Notes: generated by a model not told the origin, from the letters alone. A stretch of DNA of 54,899 nt from Prorocentrum cordatum (GCA_963575745.1 CAUYUJ010004533.1:1-54899), one strand, 5' to 3'; shown: positions 31,501 to 40,220, counted from the first letter of the stretch. A program made the numbers and translations.

Positions 31501-34500
31501 GGGTCTTCGTGTCGTAACCTCAGCTTCCTCACGAATAGCCGAGCGAGCAGCAACAAGCAGGGGCTCCTGAGACCTCACGTGGACCAGCTCAAGGTGTTCG
31601 ACGAACGCAGGGGATTTCCAGAAAGCTGGATAAACACGAGAGCGATCCATAGAACCCAACGGGATAGCATCAAACTTCCCCTCCACGACCTCTCTGTGCC
31701 AAAGCGAAGCCGTCTGCCGCAGCAGCCGCAGGTATTTCTCATAGCCCTGGAAGGTGTGAATAGCAGCACGAAGGTGAGCAGCAGTAGCATGGGCAGCCCA
31801 CGATGGGATCTGAGGTCCACCCCAGGCCGGGAGCTCCAGGACCGATTCGTTCGAAAAGAGGCCGAGGGGAGCTCGAAGAACTTGGGCGATAGCACCACGT
31901 TCAATGGGCAGAAACCATTCAGGCATAGGAAGGAATTGTGCCACATAGGCCAAACAAGGATAAACACGCGTGCGGTATAAGATACAGTTGGTACAGACCG
32001 ATGCAACCCCACGTCCCAACATCCGAGAGCGAGATCGTGCCTTCATGAGCGGGCCCTTCCAGTTCATGTCGACCGTCGCATCAGGGCCCAAAATCATCCC
32101 AAGATAAATTAACCACCCCTCAACAGCAAAGCCTGACCAGGCACCCGCGATCGAGGCCAGCTGGGCCTGGGTCATAGTTTTCAGGGTTTCGGTCATGCCG
32201 CCTACGAGAGGGGCCAGGGTGCACTTGCTGATCTTAATCTTGAGGCCCGCAATCTTTTCCATGACCCCAAGGACCCGCACCAGGATACGCAGAGAGGCCA
32301 GCTCATACAGGACAGCGCCTAGATCATCGGCACAAGCACGGCATATCCCCAGCCGACGATGCTCGATGCTCCGCTCGAGGTCGGCCAGCATGGGAGAGGA
32401 GGCGAGAGCATATAAAGACCCCGAGAGACCACAGCCCTGGATGATGCCCGAGCGGATCCAGAAGATGGTCGCGTAGCGTCCCCCATCATGGACCACACCT
32501 TCCACTGCCAAATACATCCATCCCACGAAAGCAAGAACCTCGGCGGGGAGCCCAAGAGAGCCTAACAGTTGTAGCAGGAAGGCCTGCGACAAGCTCGGAA
32601 AGGCCTGCCCGTAGTCGAACCCGACGAGGACAGGGGAACGGCGCTCAGCAAGGGGATGTTGAGATGCAAGCCGAGCATGGGCATCGAGCTCAAGCACGTT
32701 ATAGCAGAAATTCCGTCCTCTGATGAAGCCTCTCTGGGAAGCGGGTGCCACGGCTTGGACGACAGGCTCGAGGACCCGATTCATGACCGAGCTCAGGATC
32801 TTAACGTCGGTGTTTCGCAGCCCCAGGACCCGTATCTTATCAGGAGACCGAGAACATACCCCAGACGGCTGATCTGAGTCGTCAACACCTTTGGGGAGAA
32901 ACGCCTGGAGGGTGACGCTGGCGGAGGCGAACAACGACTGACCTTGGCATAGCCACCCGAACATTCTGGCCAGGTGCTGGGCGCCATAGTCGCACGCCGA
33001 CCAGGCCGCGTAGGGCAGCCCGTCGACACCAGGAGCAGAGTGACGGGCACGCCGAAGAACCTTCCGAAACATTGAGGTCAGAGGACAGCGCAGGTCTATG
33101 TCGGAGGCCTTGGTGAGGAACCTGTCGAGGTACATCTGGGTCATGACAGGGTGGGGCTCTTTCCTGGAGAAGACAGGGGTCCAGTAGGCCGCCAGGGCCG
33201 CAGTGCGCTCCCGAACCTCTGAGATGGGGCCCTCTGGGGCGTTGACCGCGGACAGAATCAGGCGCTTCGAAAACGGGGCCCATATGGAGGCCTTCCTCTC
33301 GAGAGCTCGCAAAAGCGTGGCCGAACTAGGCCGCCAAGCTGAGGAGGAGCCTGAGGGAGCACGATCAGCAGCAGCAGCAGCAAGCTCTTTTTCATATACC
33401 AGCCGATGTACTCCAGCAGCCCACTGCTCGAAGGACGGGGCGTGGCGCAGCGAGACGACCTGGCCGTCGACCGTCAGAGCGTCGGCGGCGTGCTGGGAGG
33501 TCTCGATGAGCTTGAGGGCGAGGGCAGCATCTTGACGCCACACAGCTCGCGCTATCCCACGAGCAACCAGCTGCAGCGTCCCAGGCAAGTCTGGGGCCGA
33601 ATAGAAGAGGATGTTGCGGGCCTCCCTGGCGGCCTCCTTCATCATGTACTTATAGTGCTCTGTGGCCACAGGTGGACTCCATCGAAGCAAATCCTCATCA
33701 CTAACAGCAACCATTCCTCGGAGTCGGCGCTGAAAGGCAACAGAGGTGAAGATGTGCTTGGGTATGGGCCGCTCAGAGGCAGGACGCGCACCACGAAGTC
33801 GCAGCCGAACCGAAAGAGCAGCATGATCAGAGATGCCCTGGGAGCTCAGGTGCTCTGGCGTGTCCACCGCGTTGACCTCGGTCATGAGCTGACACATCAT
33901 CCAGCCTGTGGCAGAGCAGAAGAAGCGGTCGATGATGTTGATGGAATTGGTGAACTTGCAGAAGTGGGTAGCCGCTTCCGAGTTAACTTCCATCATCTTG
34001 CCAAGTGTAGCAGCCCAAAGCGGAGCATGAACCTTATGATCATGGGTCTGCTGCCGCTGCACACCAGTAGGTCGGTGAAAGATAAGAGAAGAATCAAAAC
34101 TGTAGTTGAGGTCCCCCAAGACAACCACAAAGTACGAGAGGGGGTTATCAGCAGCGCGACGCAGAGCACAACCGATCTGCTCACAGACAGATTGTACCTC
34201 ACCCTTGGTCAAGCCGTGATTGTGAACGTTGAAGATCACCAGCTGTGTATGCCCAAGTGCCACATCAACACGAAGCACCCTGCCTCTGACCAGAGGCACC
34301 GCACAGCTACTGACCGAAGTAGATGAGAAAGGTGGAAGAATGACGGCAACTCCCCCAGAGCCGCGGACAACCTCTCCATCATCATCTTCACAAAAGCTAC
34401 TGTGAACAATGGCCGTGGAAGAAAGCCTTGTCACAAAGTCGTTCAACTCAAACCGATCTGCATGCACTTCTTGGAGAGCCAAGATGGATCGCCCAGGCTG

Positions 34501-34635
34501 CAGTCTGCTTAGGTAAGATAGCTTAGGCGAGGCCCTCGCCCCACCAAATTGAAGAAGAGCACGTGCATTCCAGGTCATGAATGTGAGGCTGGCTGTGATC
34601 TCTCCGCCGACCTGCCCCACTGGAAGCACAAACAT
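28507..34635 (-). CDS. LINE ORF2: endonuclease and reverse transcriptase with CCHC knuckle and long C-terminal extension
   Basis: It encodes 2042 residues from an ATG at 34635, 13 nt after the ORF1 stop. It nicks target DNA and copies the element RNA into it. The endonuclease (about 18-282) shows TWNAR with Asn23, LQEVH with Glu56, GDLN with Asp175 and Asn177, and SDH with Asp270 and His271. The reverse transcriptase (about 515-860) shows VGFDYGQAF with Asp674, GIIQGCGLSG at 730-739, and CADD with Asp770 and Asp771. A Cys-x3-Cys-x7-His-x3-Cys knuckle follows (1130, 1134, 1142, 1146). About 890 more residues are Ser/Pro/Ala-rich and contain four 22-residue repeats. That extension is unusually long for a LINE. 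I see no RNase H domain. The frame is also open upstream through all of ORF1, so an in-frame ATG upstream or a frameshift fusion cannot be excluded. Confidence 0.9.
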   Translation of the reverse strand: MFVLPVGQVGGEITASLTFMTWNARALLQFGGARASPKLSYLSRLQPGRSILALQEVHADRFELNDFVTRLSSTAIVHSSFCEDDDGEVVRGSGGVAVILPPFSSTSVSSCAVPLVRGRVLRVDVALGHTQLVIFNVHNHGLTKGEVQSVCEQIGCALRRAADNPLSYFVVVLGDLNYSFDSSLIFHRPTGVQRQQTHDHKVHAPLWAATLGKMMEVNSEAATHFCKFTNSINIIDRFFCSATGWMMCQLMTEVNAVDTPEHLSSQGISDHAALSVRLRLRGARPASERPIPKHIFTSVAFQRRLRGMVAVSDEDLLRWSPPVATEHYKYMMKEAAREARNILFYSAPDLPGTLQLVARGIARAVWRQDAALALKLIETSQHAADALTVDGQVVSLRHAPSFEQWAAGVHRLVYEKELAAAAADRAPSGSSSAWRPSSATLLRALERKASIWAPFSKRLILSAVNAPEGPISEVRERTAALAAYWTPVFSRKEPHPVMTQMYLDRFLTKASDIDLRCPLTSMFRKVLRRARHSAPGVDGLPYAAWSACDYGAQHLARMFGWLCQGQSLFASASVTLQAFLPKGVDDSDQPSGVCSRSPDKIRVLGLRNTDVKILSSVMNRVLEPVVQAVAPASQRGFIRGRNFCYNVLELDAHARLASQHPLAERRSPVLVGFDYGQAFPSLSQAFLLQLLGSLGLPAEVLAFVGWMYLAVEGVVHDGGRYATIFWIRSGIIQGCGLSGSLYALASSPMLADLERSIEHRRLGICRACADDLGAVLYELASLRILVRVLGVMEKIAGLKIKISKCTLAPLVGGMTETLKTMTQAQLASIAGAWSGFAVEGWLIYLGMILGPDATVDMNWKGPLMKARSRSRMLGRGVASVCTNCILYRTRVYPCLAYVAQFLPMPEWFLPIERGAIAQVLRAPLGLFSNESVLELPAWGGPQIPSWAAHATAAHLRAAIHTFQGYEKYLRLLRQTASLWHREVVEGKFDAIPLGSMDRSRVYPAFWKSPAFVEHLELVHVRSQEPLLVAARSAIREEAEVTTRRPKLQRAAARSLGQNMCMHKPLHAMLIRHLTPLFTAYHPFLNQIHWPAIQELLALVPQSWAMAALRTWGHGWLTSYRIIHPRGKLRCRFGCPGPDRQQHYLRCPKLYQAVSKGLQRALPRPLAQRLGLTHPHPDHFEALYVYYQVFNHARQGALVSTPRQLRGYVEAAVRTSRLARPSDKLKRWEPPPDVQAIRRRQPQSDVLTSSSTTSVSSDAAAPIPGLVPPTPSDDDVWPSYSVRGGALSGSPTGSDEDGQPALQPEFPVPLSAGALAQCEALPSGQDVNVRAPVPAATSPQPAASMFSWPLTATVALSAVRAATLTVPTTCEVDVARLEREYRATIKRVDRLRAGGLPVREDPALPEQLMCPSAATPPLSTPSPGTPVLNLAGHPHSTSAEDAPPAVFAEGIASRATRWVLRLDDPEGGRADWWLWCIPYVRAKLDAMEWVDSSGWDGTLDELARHICTVAWDTSLEGRLNIVAYLRWLNEPRHALTRHERWEEAADRHYQALREIRREMRQYMGPAAPQRVRDFLVDSDGDEVLPTVTANGSVHYHSLPVSAMESEDSDDADGDGDDDPASFLLQVSAAGCSSSPAATGVRSRRSTASDGNNGSGVSCEPLSQVRRSTASDGNKGSGVSCEITSLARRSTASDGNKGSGVRSELVSQARRSTASDGNKGSGVNCELASQAGSGRDLPAATSSSALSASGTASSSCSAVFSGPGAAPSVNLLYPYVAGCSPLSTRTEVPARNPDDACASGLVAGPVELLLADRSERSLDLGSPVADPGGVPPLKPCVAAGGVGPSLPSLGSLASACVSPAFRPGGPFCGERPNSARTPRAAPPPARAAAAFPRAGLFGVCASRDTRESTNAGRPDLWSDLPPVTGVSGQDGVSVCAENSVHVCPSLSLLPSSFASIPPAAAPCPPNIKTAAPPVQIEIGSRIETNLRPSTAASTTSAPATTAGVPRSPAPEARPFAAATAAASFAAVSSSSATGVEKRQVPRGS
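29461..29720 (-). repeat. 66-bp in-frame tandem repeat in the ORF2 C-terminus, four copies
   Basis: The shared segment ACTCC(T/A)GAGCC(C/G)TTATTTCC starts at 29474, 29540, 29606 and 29672 on the plus strand, exactly 66 bp apart. Each unit encodes 22 residues around RRSTASDGNKGSGV. The units differ mainly in their last six residues. Exact spacing and conserved frame suggest recent expansion under coding constraint. Confidence 0.9.
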
Positions 34636-34648
34636 ACTAGTAATGGCG

Positions 34649-36226
34649 TCAAAGACACCACTGGGTGGCCGTCGGCGCAGCGGTGACGTTTCGAATGGCT
34701 CCCTGAAGGTCCCGACGGTCAAGGCCAAGGGCGCGGATCCCCACGTCGTTCCAAGAGATCTCAGGAGGTTCGTCACCTGGCCGTGGAACAAGACGAAGGA
34801 TGTCGGTGTAGTCAGACTTGAGAACGCTCCGCTCCCGATCGACATACCACCTCCTCTGGCTGTCAATCTCCATGAGGGAAGAGCGGACCTTACGAAGGAG
34901 CATCTCGCCACGAACTTGTTTCGGCGACTTGTCGGGACCGAAGTGAAGACGGGCTGGATCAGCACCTTGAGCAGGGCACTGGAAGACCCGCCAGGCGCCG
35001 TCCGTCTTGAGGTTAGCAAGGGCCTTTTGCACCCGGCGGGAGGCAAGTCCGATCGGCCCAGAAAAGCAGACGGCAAACTTTTTTGAGGGAAGCGGCGTGA
35101 GGGCCTTGATCGTGTACGAGTCTCCCTCAGAGAAGTTGAGCTCACCCATGAAAGAGTTGACCACCTCACGGACGCCAGCCAGACCGACGAGCTTGGACGA
35201 GACCACAATGACCTGCGACGGATCGATCTCGCGGTCGAAGCCAGGCGGGGCAGGTGGCCGCGAAGGTAGCTGTCGGTCCAGCTCATTCTGGCGGCGAAGC
35301 TCCTCGACCTGCTTCTGTAGCTCAGCCAGCTGAGTGGCGTGGGCCTCGATGTCCCGCTCGGTGTAATCGACCCGACGGCTGAGGGCATCATGCTGCTCTT
35401 GAAACTGGCGCTGCATAGCATCGAACTGTGGGCGCACCGAGGCCATGACCTGCTGATCGATGGAGGTGTGCTGCGAGGAGAGCTGCTTCTGCAATGTGGC
35501 GAGCGTGGCCAAGATAGGGGCGTTCGACTGCTGGACGGAGTTGGTGACGGCCGTGGTAACGATGTTGTCGAACTCACTGCGCAGCTGCAGGAATCTCGCG
35601 GAGATGTCGGCATGGTAAAAGGCCCGAGTGAAGGCGGCTTGCTCCTCCTCATCACCCCAGTCAGCAGCACCACCAGCAGCAGCCTGAGCCCGCGAGAGAA
35701 CGCCAGCCCCTGCCGCCGCGGCCCATGGGTCGAAGTGCCCAGCAGCGGGGCCATGCGGGGTGGCGTGCGGGTCGGGGCGCATCTCCTGCGACGGGAAGGT
35801 AGCAACCATCTCCAGGTCTGCAGCCACTTGTGCCCGCTTGGCATCATCCCACTCCTCGTGGGGCATAGCCTGAGCCCCATGGCTGGAGGCAGCACCCCGA
35901 GATGCGCCCTGTGCTGCAGGGTCGGGGCCCCGATGCGAGGCAGCAGCACCAGGAGAAGGTGGGACGTCCCAGCCAGAGCCACGAGTACGGCCAGCACGGC
36001 GAGCACGGCGAGGAGGCTCAGGAGCAGGTCCAGCGGTGCCGTGGGAGGACGGCCGAGCGCGAGCGGCACGACGGGCTCCTCGGCTGCCACCGCTCCGAGA
36101 GGCAGAGCGGCGTGGCTCCTCAGAGGAATCACGGCCACCAGAGGAGGCGAGCTCCGTATCAGCGTCATCACCACCATCGAGACGATGTGCAGCAGGGTGC
36201 GGGCGGTCGCAGGTGGCAGGGCCCAT
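34649..36226 (-). CDS. LINE ORF1: nucleic-acid-binding coiled-coil protein
   Basis: It encodes 525 residues, starting at the first ATG after the spliced leader (no ATG occurs in the 142 nt between). ORF1 proteins of LINEs coat the element RNA and act as chaperones. Residues about 1-130 are Arg/Ser/Ala-rich and probably disordered. About 239-319 form a heptad-type coiled coil containing IEAHATQLAELQKQVEELRR. About 335-430 form a globular region starting SQVIVVSSKLVGLAGV that I read as RRM-like, and a basic C-terminal part follows. This order matches L1-type ORF1 proteins. A longer frame reaching 36529 includes the leader and the upstream repeat, and I reject it because it starts outside the element. 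Confidence 0.8.
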   Translation of the reverse strand: MGPATCDRPHPAAHRLDGGDDADTELASSGGRDSSEEPRRSASRSGGSRGARRAARARPSSHGTAGPAPEPPRRARRAGRTRGSGWDVPPSPGAAASHRGPDPAAQGASRGAASSHGAQAMPHEEWDDAKRAQVAADLEMVATFPSQEMRPDPHATPHGPAAGHFDPWAAAAGAGVLSRAQAAAGGAADWGDEEEQAAFTRAFYHADISARFLQLRSEFDNIVTTAVTNSVQQSNAPILATLATLQKQLSSQHTSIDQQVMASVRPQFDAMQRQFQEQHDALSRRVDYTERDIEAHATQLAELQKQVEELRRQNELDRQLPSRPPAPPGFDREIDPSQVIVVSSKLVGLAGVREVVNSFMGELNFSEGDSYTIKALTPLPSKKFAVCFSGPIGLASRRVQKALANLKTDGAWRVFQCPAQGADPARLHFGPDKSPKQVRGEMLLRKVRSSLMEIDSQRRWYVDRERSVLKSDYTDILRLVPRPGDEPPEISWNDVGIRALGLDRRDLQGAIRNVTAAPTATQWCL

Positions 36227-36368
36227 GGCGCCGCAGAGCACGTCGTTGGAGCCAAAACTGGGAGCGTGCTGGGGCGCACGACAGGTAAGAGAGAGGCGTC
36301 CTGGCCTCGGAAGGTTCGGGCCTCCCTGTCGCCTGCAACAAGGCTGAAGCCCCAGGGCAGGTTTCAAC

Positions 36369-36390
36369 CTTGAGCCAAAATGGCTACGGA
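36369..36390 (-). promoter_or_regulatory. Dinoflagellate spliced-leader sequence (DinoSL), complete 22 nt
   Basis: Read on the minus strand, the sequence TCCGTAGCC followed by ATTTTGGCTCAAG matches the dinoflagellate spliced-leader consensus (DCCGUAGCC-AUUUUGGCUCAAG, D = A, G or U) at all 22 positions. It is immediately followed by GTTGAAACC and the LINE leader. There is no splice donor after it, so it is not an SL RNA gene. It is the fixed end of a trans-spliced mRNA copied into DNA. Confidence 0.95.
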
Positions 36391-36436
36391 GGAGGAGGAG
36401 GAGGAGGAGGAGGAGGAGGAGGAGGAGGAGGAGGAG
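36391..36436. repeat. GGA microsatellite at the 5' border of the LINE
   Basis: A nearly pure GGA array directly adjoins the first base of the spliced leader. Its sense-strand reading (TCC) matches the tract at the 3' border. Confidence 0.9.
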
Positions 36437-36667
36437 AGGGAATCGGGCCGATTGTTCAGGGAACGGGGAGGGGGGCCGGAGGGGGGGCAATACACGTGGG
36501 GTCAAGAGACGTGCACCTTTCGCGCACACCTTGGGCCCGCGGTCTCAGTTTAGGGGCCGCTAAGGGTTTTACTGCAGGGCCACTTTCCTGCAATCATGGA
36601 TTCCTCCACGGCCGCTGCTCCCCGTTGCCATCCGCCCGACGAGGGAGGACGGGAAGCGAGCGAACTC

Positions 36668-36832
36668 TGACTGCCAACCAGACCACCCCAACCTAACCAG
36701 AAAACCCACGTTTCGGGTTGAGGGGAGGACGGGCTCCGCACGTGCTTTTTCAGTGCTCCCCGACACCCGCTTCACTGGAAACACAAGGTAAACTTGAGCC
36801 TTCGAGCCAGGCTGGGGTGGTCTGGTGGGCGG
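36668..36832. mobile_element. TIR foldback element, copy 2 of 3
   Basis: The left arm CCAGACCACCCCAACC and the right arm (inverse GGCTGGGGTGGTCTGG) enclose a non-coding interior with the TTTCGGGTTGAGGGG block that also occurs at 24068-24228. Confidence 0.65.
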
Positions 36833-37044
36833 TCAAACTCCAGCCTCGCGCTGGCGGAGGAGGACGCTGAGGCCGAGGCGCGCGGCAGATCTCGGCGGCA
36901 GCGGCGGACCCGTCTGCGCAGGCTCGCACACCTTGGAGGGGTGTCGGCTCGGAGCGGCGACGGCGGGGGTTCGCGAGCGAGCCTCGCTCCGCAACGCCAC
37001 GCCACCCCACGAGCCTTGGCCTCTGCCGCACCTCCTGGAGACCC

Positions 37045-37245
37045 AGATCCCCTCGCGTCGTAAAACAAATGACGGACGGCTTGCTGATATTTTCGGCCCC
37101 TGTGGGCCAACGCCGGGCCCCGGGACCACCAAGAAACGACTAAAGTTGGAAACTCTGTCCCGGGGAATGGGTCGAGACCTCTGGAGATCACTGTCGTAAG
37201 AAAATCTGGACGTCGGGGGTCTGGGGAGGGAGCCTGGCCACCAGA
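37045..37245. repeat. Dispersed repeat shared with 40915-41090
   Basis: Shared order of CGCGTCGTAAAA, then GACGGACGGCTT or GACGAAGGCTT, TTTTCGGCC, CGGGACC, ACGACT, then CCCGGGGAATGGGTCG or CCCAGGGAAAGGGTCG and CTGGACGTCG or CAGGACGTCG. In both places it lies near a TIR element (36668-36832 and 41252-41395), so they may be parts of a larger unit. Confidence 0.65.
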
Positions 37246-37534
37246 ACCACCACCAGGGGGGCGAGCAGCGCTCGCTGGCTTGCGGGACGCGGATGTGCAG
37301 AATGCCGTCCGAAGGCGCTTCGCTATCACAGAGTGGGCTAAGCAGGGGATCGCCAGCAAAGCGCAGAGGTCGTGAACGCTGTGCCGCGATGCCCGAGCAA
37401 CCACACATCAGGGGTCATCTCTCCCCCTTTTCCTGAACCAAGTCCAAGTCCTTGGTAATCGGTGTCGCCCCCCTCTTTTTTCCCTCCTCCGCCTTCCCCT
37501 GGTCCTCCTGCTCCTCCTGCCCTTTACACTCCAG

Positions 37535-37547
37535 TTCCTGGTGGTGG

Positions 37548-37583
<36 letters not shown>

Positions 37584-37585
37584 AT
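37535..37585. repeat. CTG/GTG microsatellite
   Basis: GTG then CTG repeat of about 45 bp. 37586-38060 has no supported gene. Confidence 0.85.
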
Positions 37586-38067
37586 TCCCGATTACGCACC
37601 GTGGATTTCGGGGTCCGCTGTGACACGCGTCCGCGGATAGAGAGCAGGCCAGCGCAGTGGGAAGGGATGGAGTGCAGGATGGCAAACATGGGGCAAGCGC
37701 GCTTGCTGGGTCCGGCTCGAATAAGGAACACTTACTTTTCAAAAAAAGGGTTCGGTCGTTACTTTGGTTTGCATGCGTTCCGCTACCCTTTCGGCGGCGA
37801 GCCCCCCTGGTGTTCCTTCGGACTTCGTACACTTACTTGGAAAGAAATGGGCTTCGTTCCTCATGTATCGTTCCTCAGGTCAGGCCGAAGACTGCAGCTG
37901 GCCTTCACCCCTCTCCCTTCCCCTCCTTGGCCCCCGCCCTCTCGGGGAGGCCCTCCAAGAAGGCCCTGAGGAGAGACGGCGAGAGGGCCAAAGGGGGGTC
38001 GCGCAGGGAAGACGCGCGCGACGGGGGCAAGGCGGGCAGCAAAGTCGGCAGAGCCTGGCTGTTCGAG

Positions 38068-38069
38068 GA

Positions 38070-38101
<32 letters not shown>

Positions 38102-38337
38102 GAGGAGGAGGAGGAGGAGGAGGAGGAGGAGGAGGAGGAGGAGGAGGAGGAGGAGATGGAGGAGGAGGAGGAGGAGGAGGAGGAGGTGGAGGAGGAGGAG
38201 GAGGAGGAGGAGGAGGGAGGAGGAGGAGGGGCAGGAGGGAGGGGAGGAGGAGGAGGAAGGAGGAGGAGGAGGAGGAGAGAGGAGGGAGGGGGAGGAGGAG
38301 GAGGAGGAGGAGGAGGAGGAGGAGGAGGAGGAGGAGT
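38068..38337. repeat. GGA microsatellite, about 270 bp
   Basis: GGA array with GGGA, GGTGGA and GGCAGG interruptions. All frames give Gly, Arg or Glu runs. 38338-39330 holds no supported gene. Confidence 0.9.
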
Positions 38338-39339
38338 GCTGTGCTCGCGGGCGGCTGCATGTCAGGTGGCAACTCCTGGGAGGATCTCGCGGGCACAGTG
38401 AGGACCTGGCAGGTTGAATCAAGGAGCTGTCAGGCTGGATCCATGCACTATAGCACCCCAGAGTTAAGCTGGCGACGACTGGACTAGGCCGACTTGTACC
38501 TGATCTGGCCAGATACGGGCAGATTTGCGCCAAAGAGCTACCAGGGCCGAGGGCTGATTATTGATTCGACCTCCGTGGAAGTGCAGCATCATTCATGAAT
38601 GAATGTTCTGGGATCGGGGGACCCTCCACCTAAAAGGTAACACTCAGTTGCAGTGAGTGCCCGTGAATCAAGCATCAGCTTGACCCAGACAGCTCCAAAG
38701 GATAGCATTTCGGATATTGCTTGGTAGGTATCGTTTCGTGCATGTGGCAATCATGAAAGAGAGGGAGATGGCAAACGTGCTGCAGGAGGTTTCGAAACAA
38801 TCGGAATACTACGCCCAGGCCTGAGTTTGCACATGAGCATACGCATGCAGAAAAAAAGAAGCACCCATAGCACCTACGAAGTAACCAGATAAGAAAATGA
38901 AACACCTCAAATGTCATACTGAGCTTCTCATTACCCCCTTCAGAGAGGAAAACATAACAGACGCACTACGAGGCGACTACGAGGGACGAAACGACGACGC
39001 GCGAGAAGACTACGCGCGACGCCTACAGCAAGAGTTACCAGATGCCGGTGCTCGACCCTGGCACGCATACATACTAGAAACGTCATGGGTACAGTGTTCG
39101 AGACAATTGGTGGCAGTATCATGATCCTCACACCTTTCCTTAGCACTGCGTAAAGGCACATCCAATCAAACATCTGCAACTGCGCGCCTCCAAAACACCG
39201 ACCTGACTGCATTCGGAAACACGTTTGGCTACATTGCAGGCGCCCCCTTCTGAGACCGACGCCAGCCCAAAACAGCACGCGCGAGGACAAGCACAGATCC
39301 CAGCATCCGACGATTGTAGAGGAAGAGAAAACACATGCA

Positions 39340-39350
39340 CACACATATAC

Positions 39351-39394
<44 letters not shown>

Positions 39395-39422
39395 GCACAC
39401 CCACACACACACACACACAAGG

Positions 39423-39455
<33 letters not shown>
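39340..39455. repeat. CA microsatellite
   Basis: CA tract of about 110 bp interrupted by CACGC and AAGGAC. Confidence 0.9.
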
Positions 39456-39456
<1 letters not shown>

Positions 39457-39742
39457 TGTTTCCTCCGGCGCGCGGCTGAATCCATACCGCGGAAGCGACG
39501 CAACAGGATACGAATGCCTCGAATTGGTTCGTTTACGAAGGGGAGCGGAAGCAGAGGATGGAAACGCGCGTTGGCGAATCCAGGCACACCCACACACGAA
39601 TGTTTCATCGCGGGCGGTTTACTTTCAGCAGCCCTACGTAGCCCTAATTCCAGAAACTGGACACGCTAATCGGTACGACGGCGCCAAGGAAGAAGGACAT
39701 TCCGCGGGCGAGAAAGGGTATAAAATGAACTGTCCTGCGATC

Positions 39743-39836
39743 GGGGATTTCTGTCCCAGGGCGGCTGGAAAGTTTATAGCCCCACATGCCATGGTACGGG
39801 TGTAAGCTTCCCAGCCGCCCTGGTACAAGCATCCCC
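39743..39836. mobile_element. Foldback element, 94 bp
   Basis: Arms of about 28 bp, GGGGAT...CCAGGGCGGCTGGAA (39743-39770) and its imperfect inverse (39808-39836). The CCAGGGCGGCTGG part is exact. No coding capacity. Confidence 0.55.
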
Positions 39837-39925
39837 AATGGCGAAACCTGTTGTGGTGTACCATTCTTCGCCCGCTCACACAAGGACAAACGACACACAC
39901 ACAAATGTTCGGAAGCCAGTGCGGA

Positions 39926-40022
39926 CTTCTTGGATCGGCACTGGCCCCCCTCCCTGGCGCGCGGAGCGCGCCAGGGGCGGCGCCAGAGGCGCCTCCAGGG
40001 CGGGCAGTGCCGATCCAAGAAG
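39926..40022. mobile_element. Foldback element with perfect 18-bp arms and GC-core hairpin, 97 bp
   Basis: Arms CTTCTTGGATCGGCACTG (39926-39943) and its exact inverse (40005-40022) enclose GGCGCGC-GGA-GCGCGCC and CAGGGGCGGCGCC. The core closely matches the core of the kinase intron (8226-8252) and that of the element at 28065-28174. Confidence 0.7.
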
Positions 40023-40059
40023 AAATCAGCGCGGAGCCCCGAAAATGGTTATGCTGTGT

Positions 40060-40220
40060 TCGACGGCGAGCCCAGGGAGGGGAAGCGAGACGGGGCGGCC
40101 AGCTCTCAGAAGGCTCGGAAGGCCTCCGGCCTTCTGACAAGTTGTCCGAGCCTTCCCCGCAGACGCAACAAACACGTCTCGCCGCCGCCACCTTCTGACA
40201 GGGCCCTTCTCCCCCTGATT
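40060..40220. repeat. AGAAGGCTCGGAAG repeat, related to 41635-41790
   Basis: Palindromic TCAGAAGGCTCGGAAGGCCT and CCTTCTGA-type blocks recur at 41635-41790, with GTCCGAGCCTTCCCCG and GGGCCCTTCTCC/GGGCCTTCTCC in both. No coding sequence is recognised. Confidence 0.6.

Larger units (their letters stand above)
28472..36390 (-). mobile_element. Apparently intact LINE retrotransposon with a spliced-leader 5' end
   Basis: About 7.9 kb on the minus strand, in the order spliced leader (36390-36369), 142-nt leader, ORF1, a 13-nt gap, ORF2, and a short 3' part. Both ORFs are open throughout and every catalytic motif is present, so the copy may be competent. ORF1 with a coiled coil and RRM-like domain and an apurinic-type endonuclease in ORF2 recall L1-like elements; I have not placed it in a clade. 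Both borders abut TCC-type microsatellite sequence (sense strand). I place the 3' border at 28472 where the tract starts, which is approximate. No poly(A) tail or clear target-site duplication is visible. Confidence 0.85.

Noticed and set aside
36369-36390. The spliced-leader sequence as an SL RNA gene
   Set aside because: An SL RNA gene needs a GT donor directly after the 22 nt and an Sm-type site. Here it is followed by GTTGAAACC and a long protein-coding element with no sign of an SL RNA intron part, and it stands as a single copy.
36230-36529. N-terminal extension of LINE ORF1 through the GGA array
   Set aside because: It would start upstream of the spliced leader, outside the element, and would encode poly-Leu from the microsatellite. 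The first ATG of the trans-spliced transcript is at 36226.
39300-39480. Interspersed short repeats as a CRISPR array
   Set aside because: The CA, CATA and minisatellite arrays have no unique spacers of uniform length, and the genome is eukaryotic.
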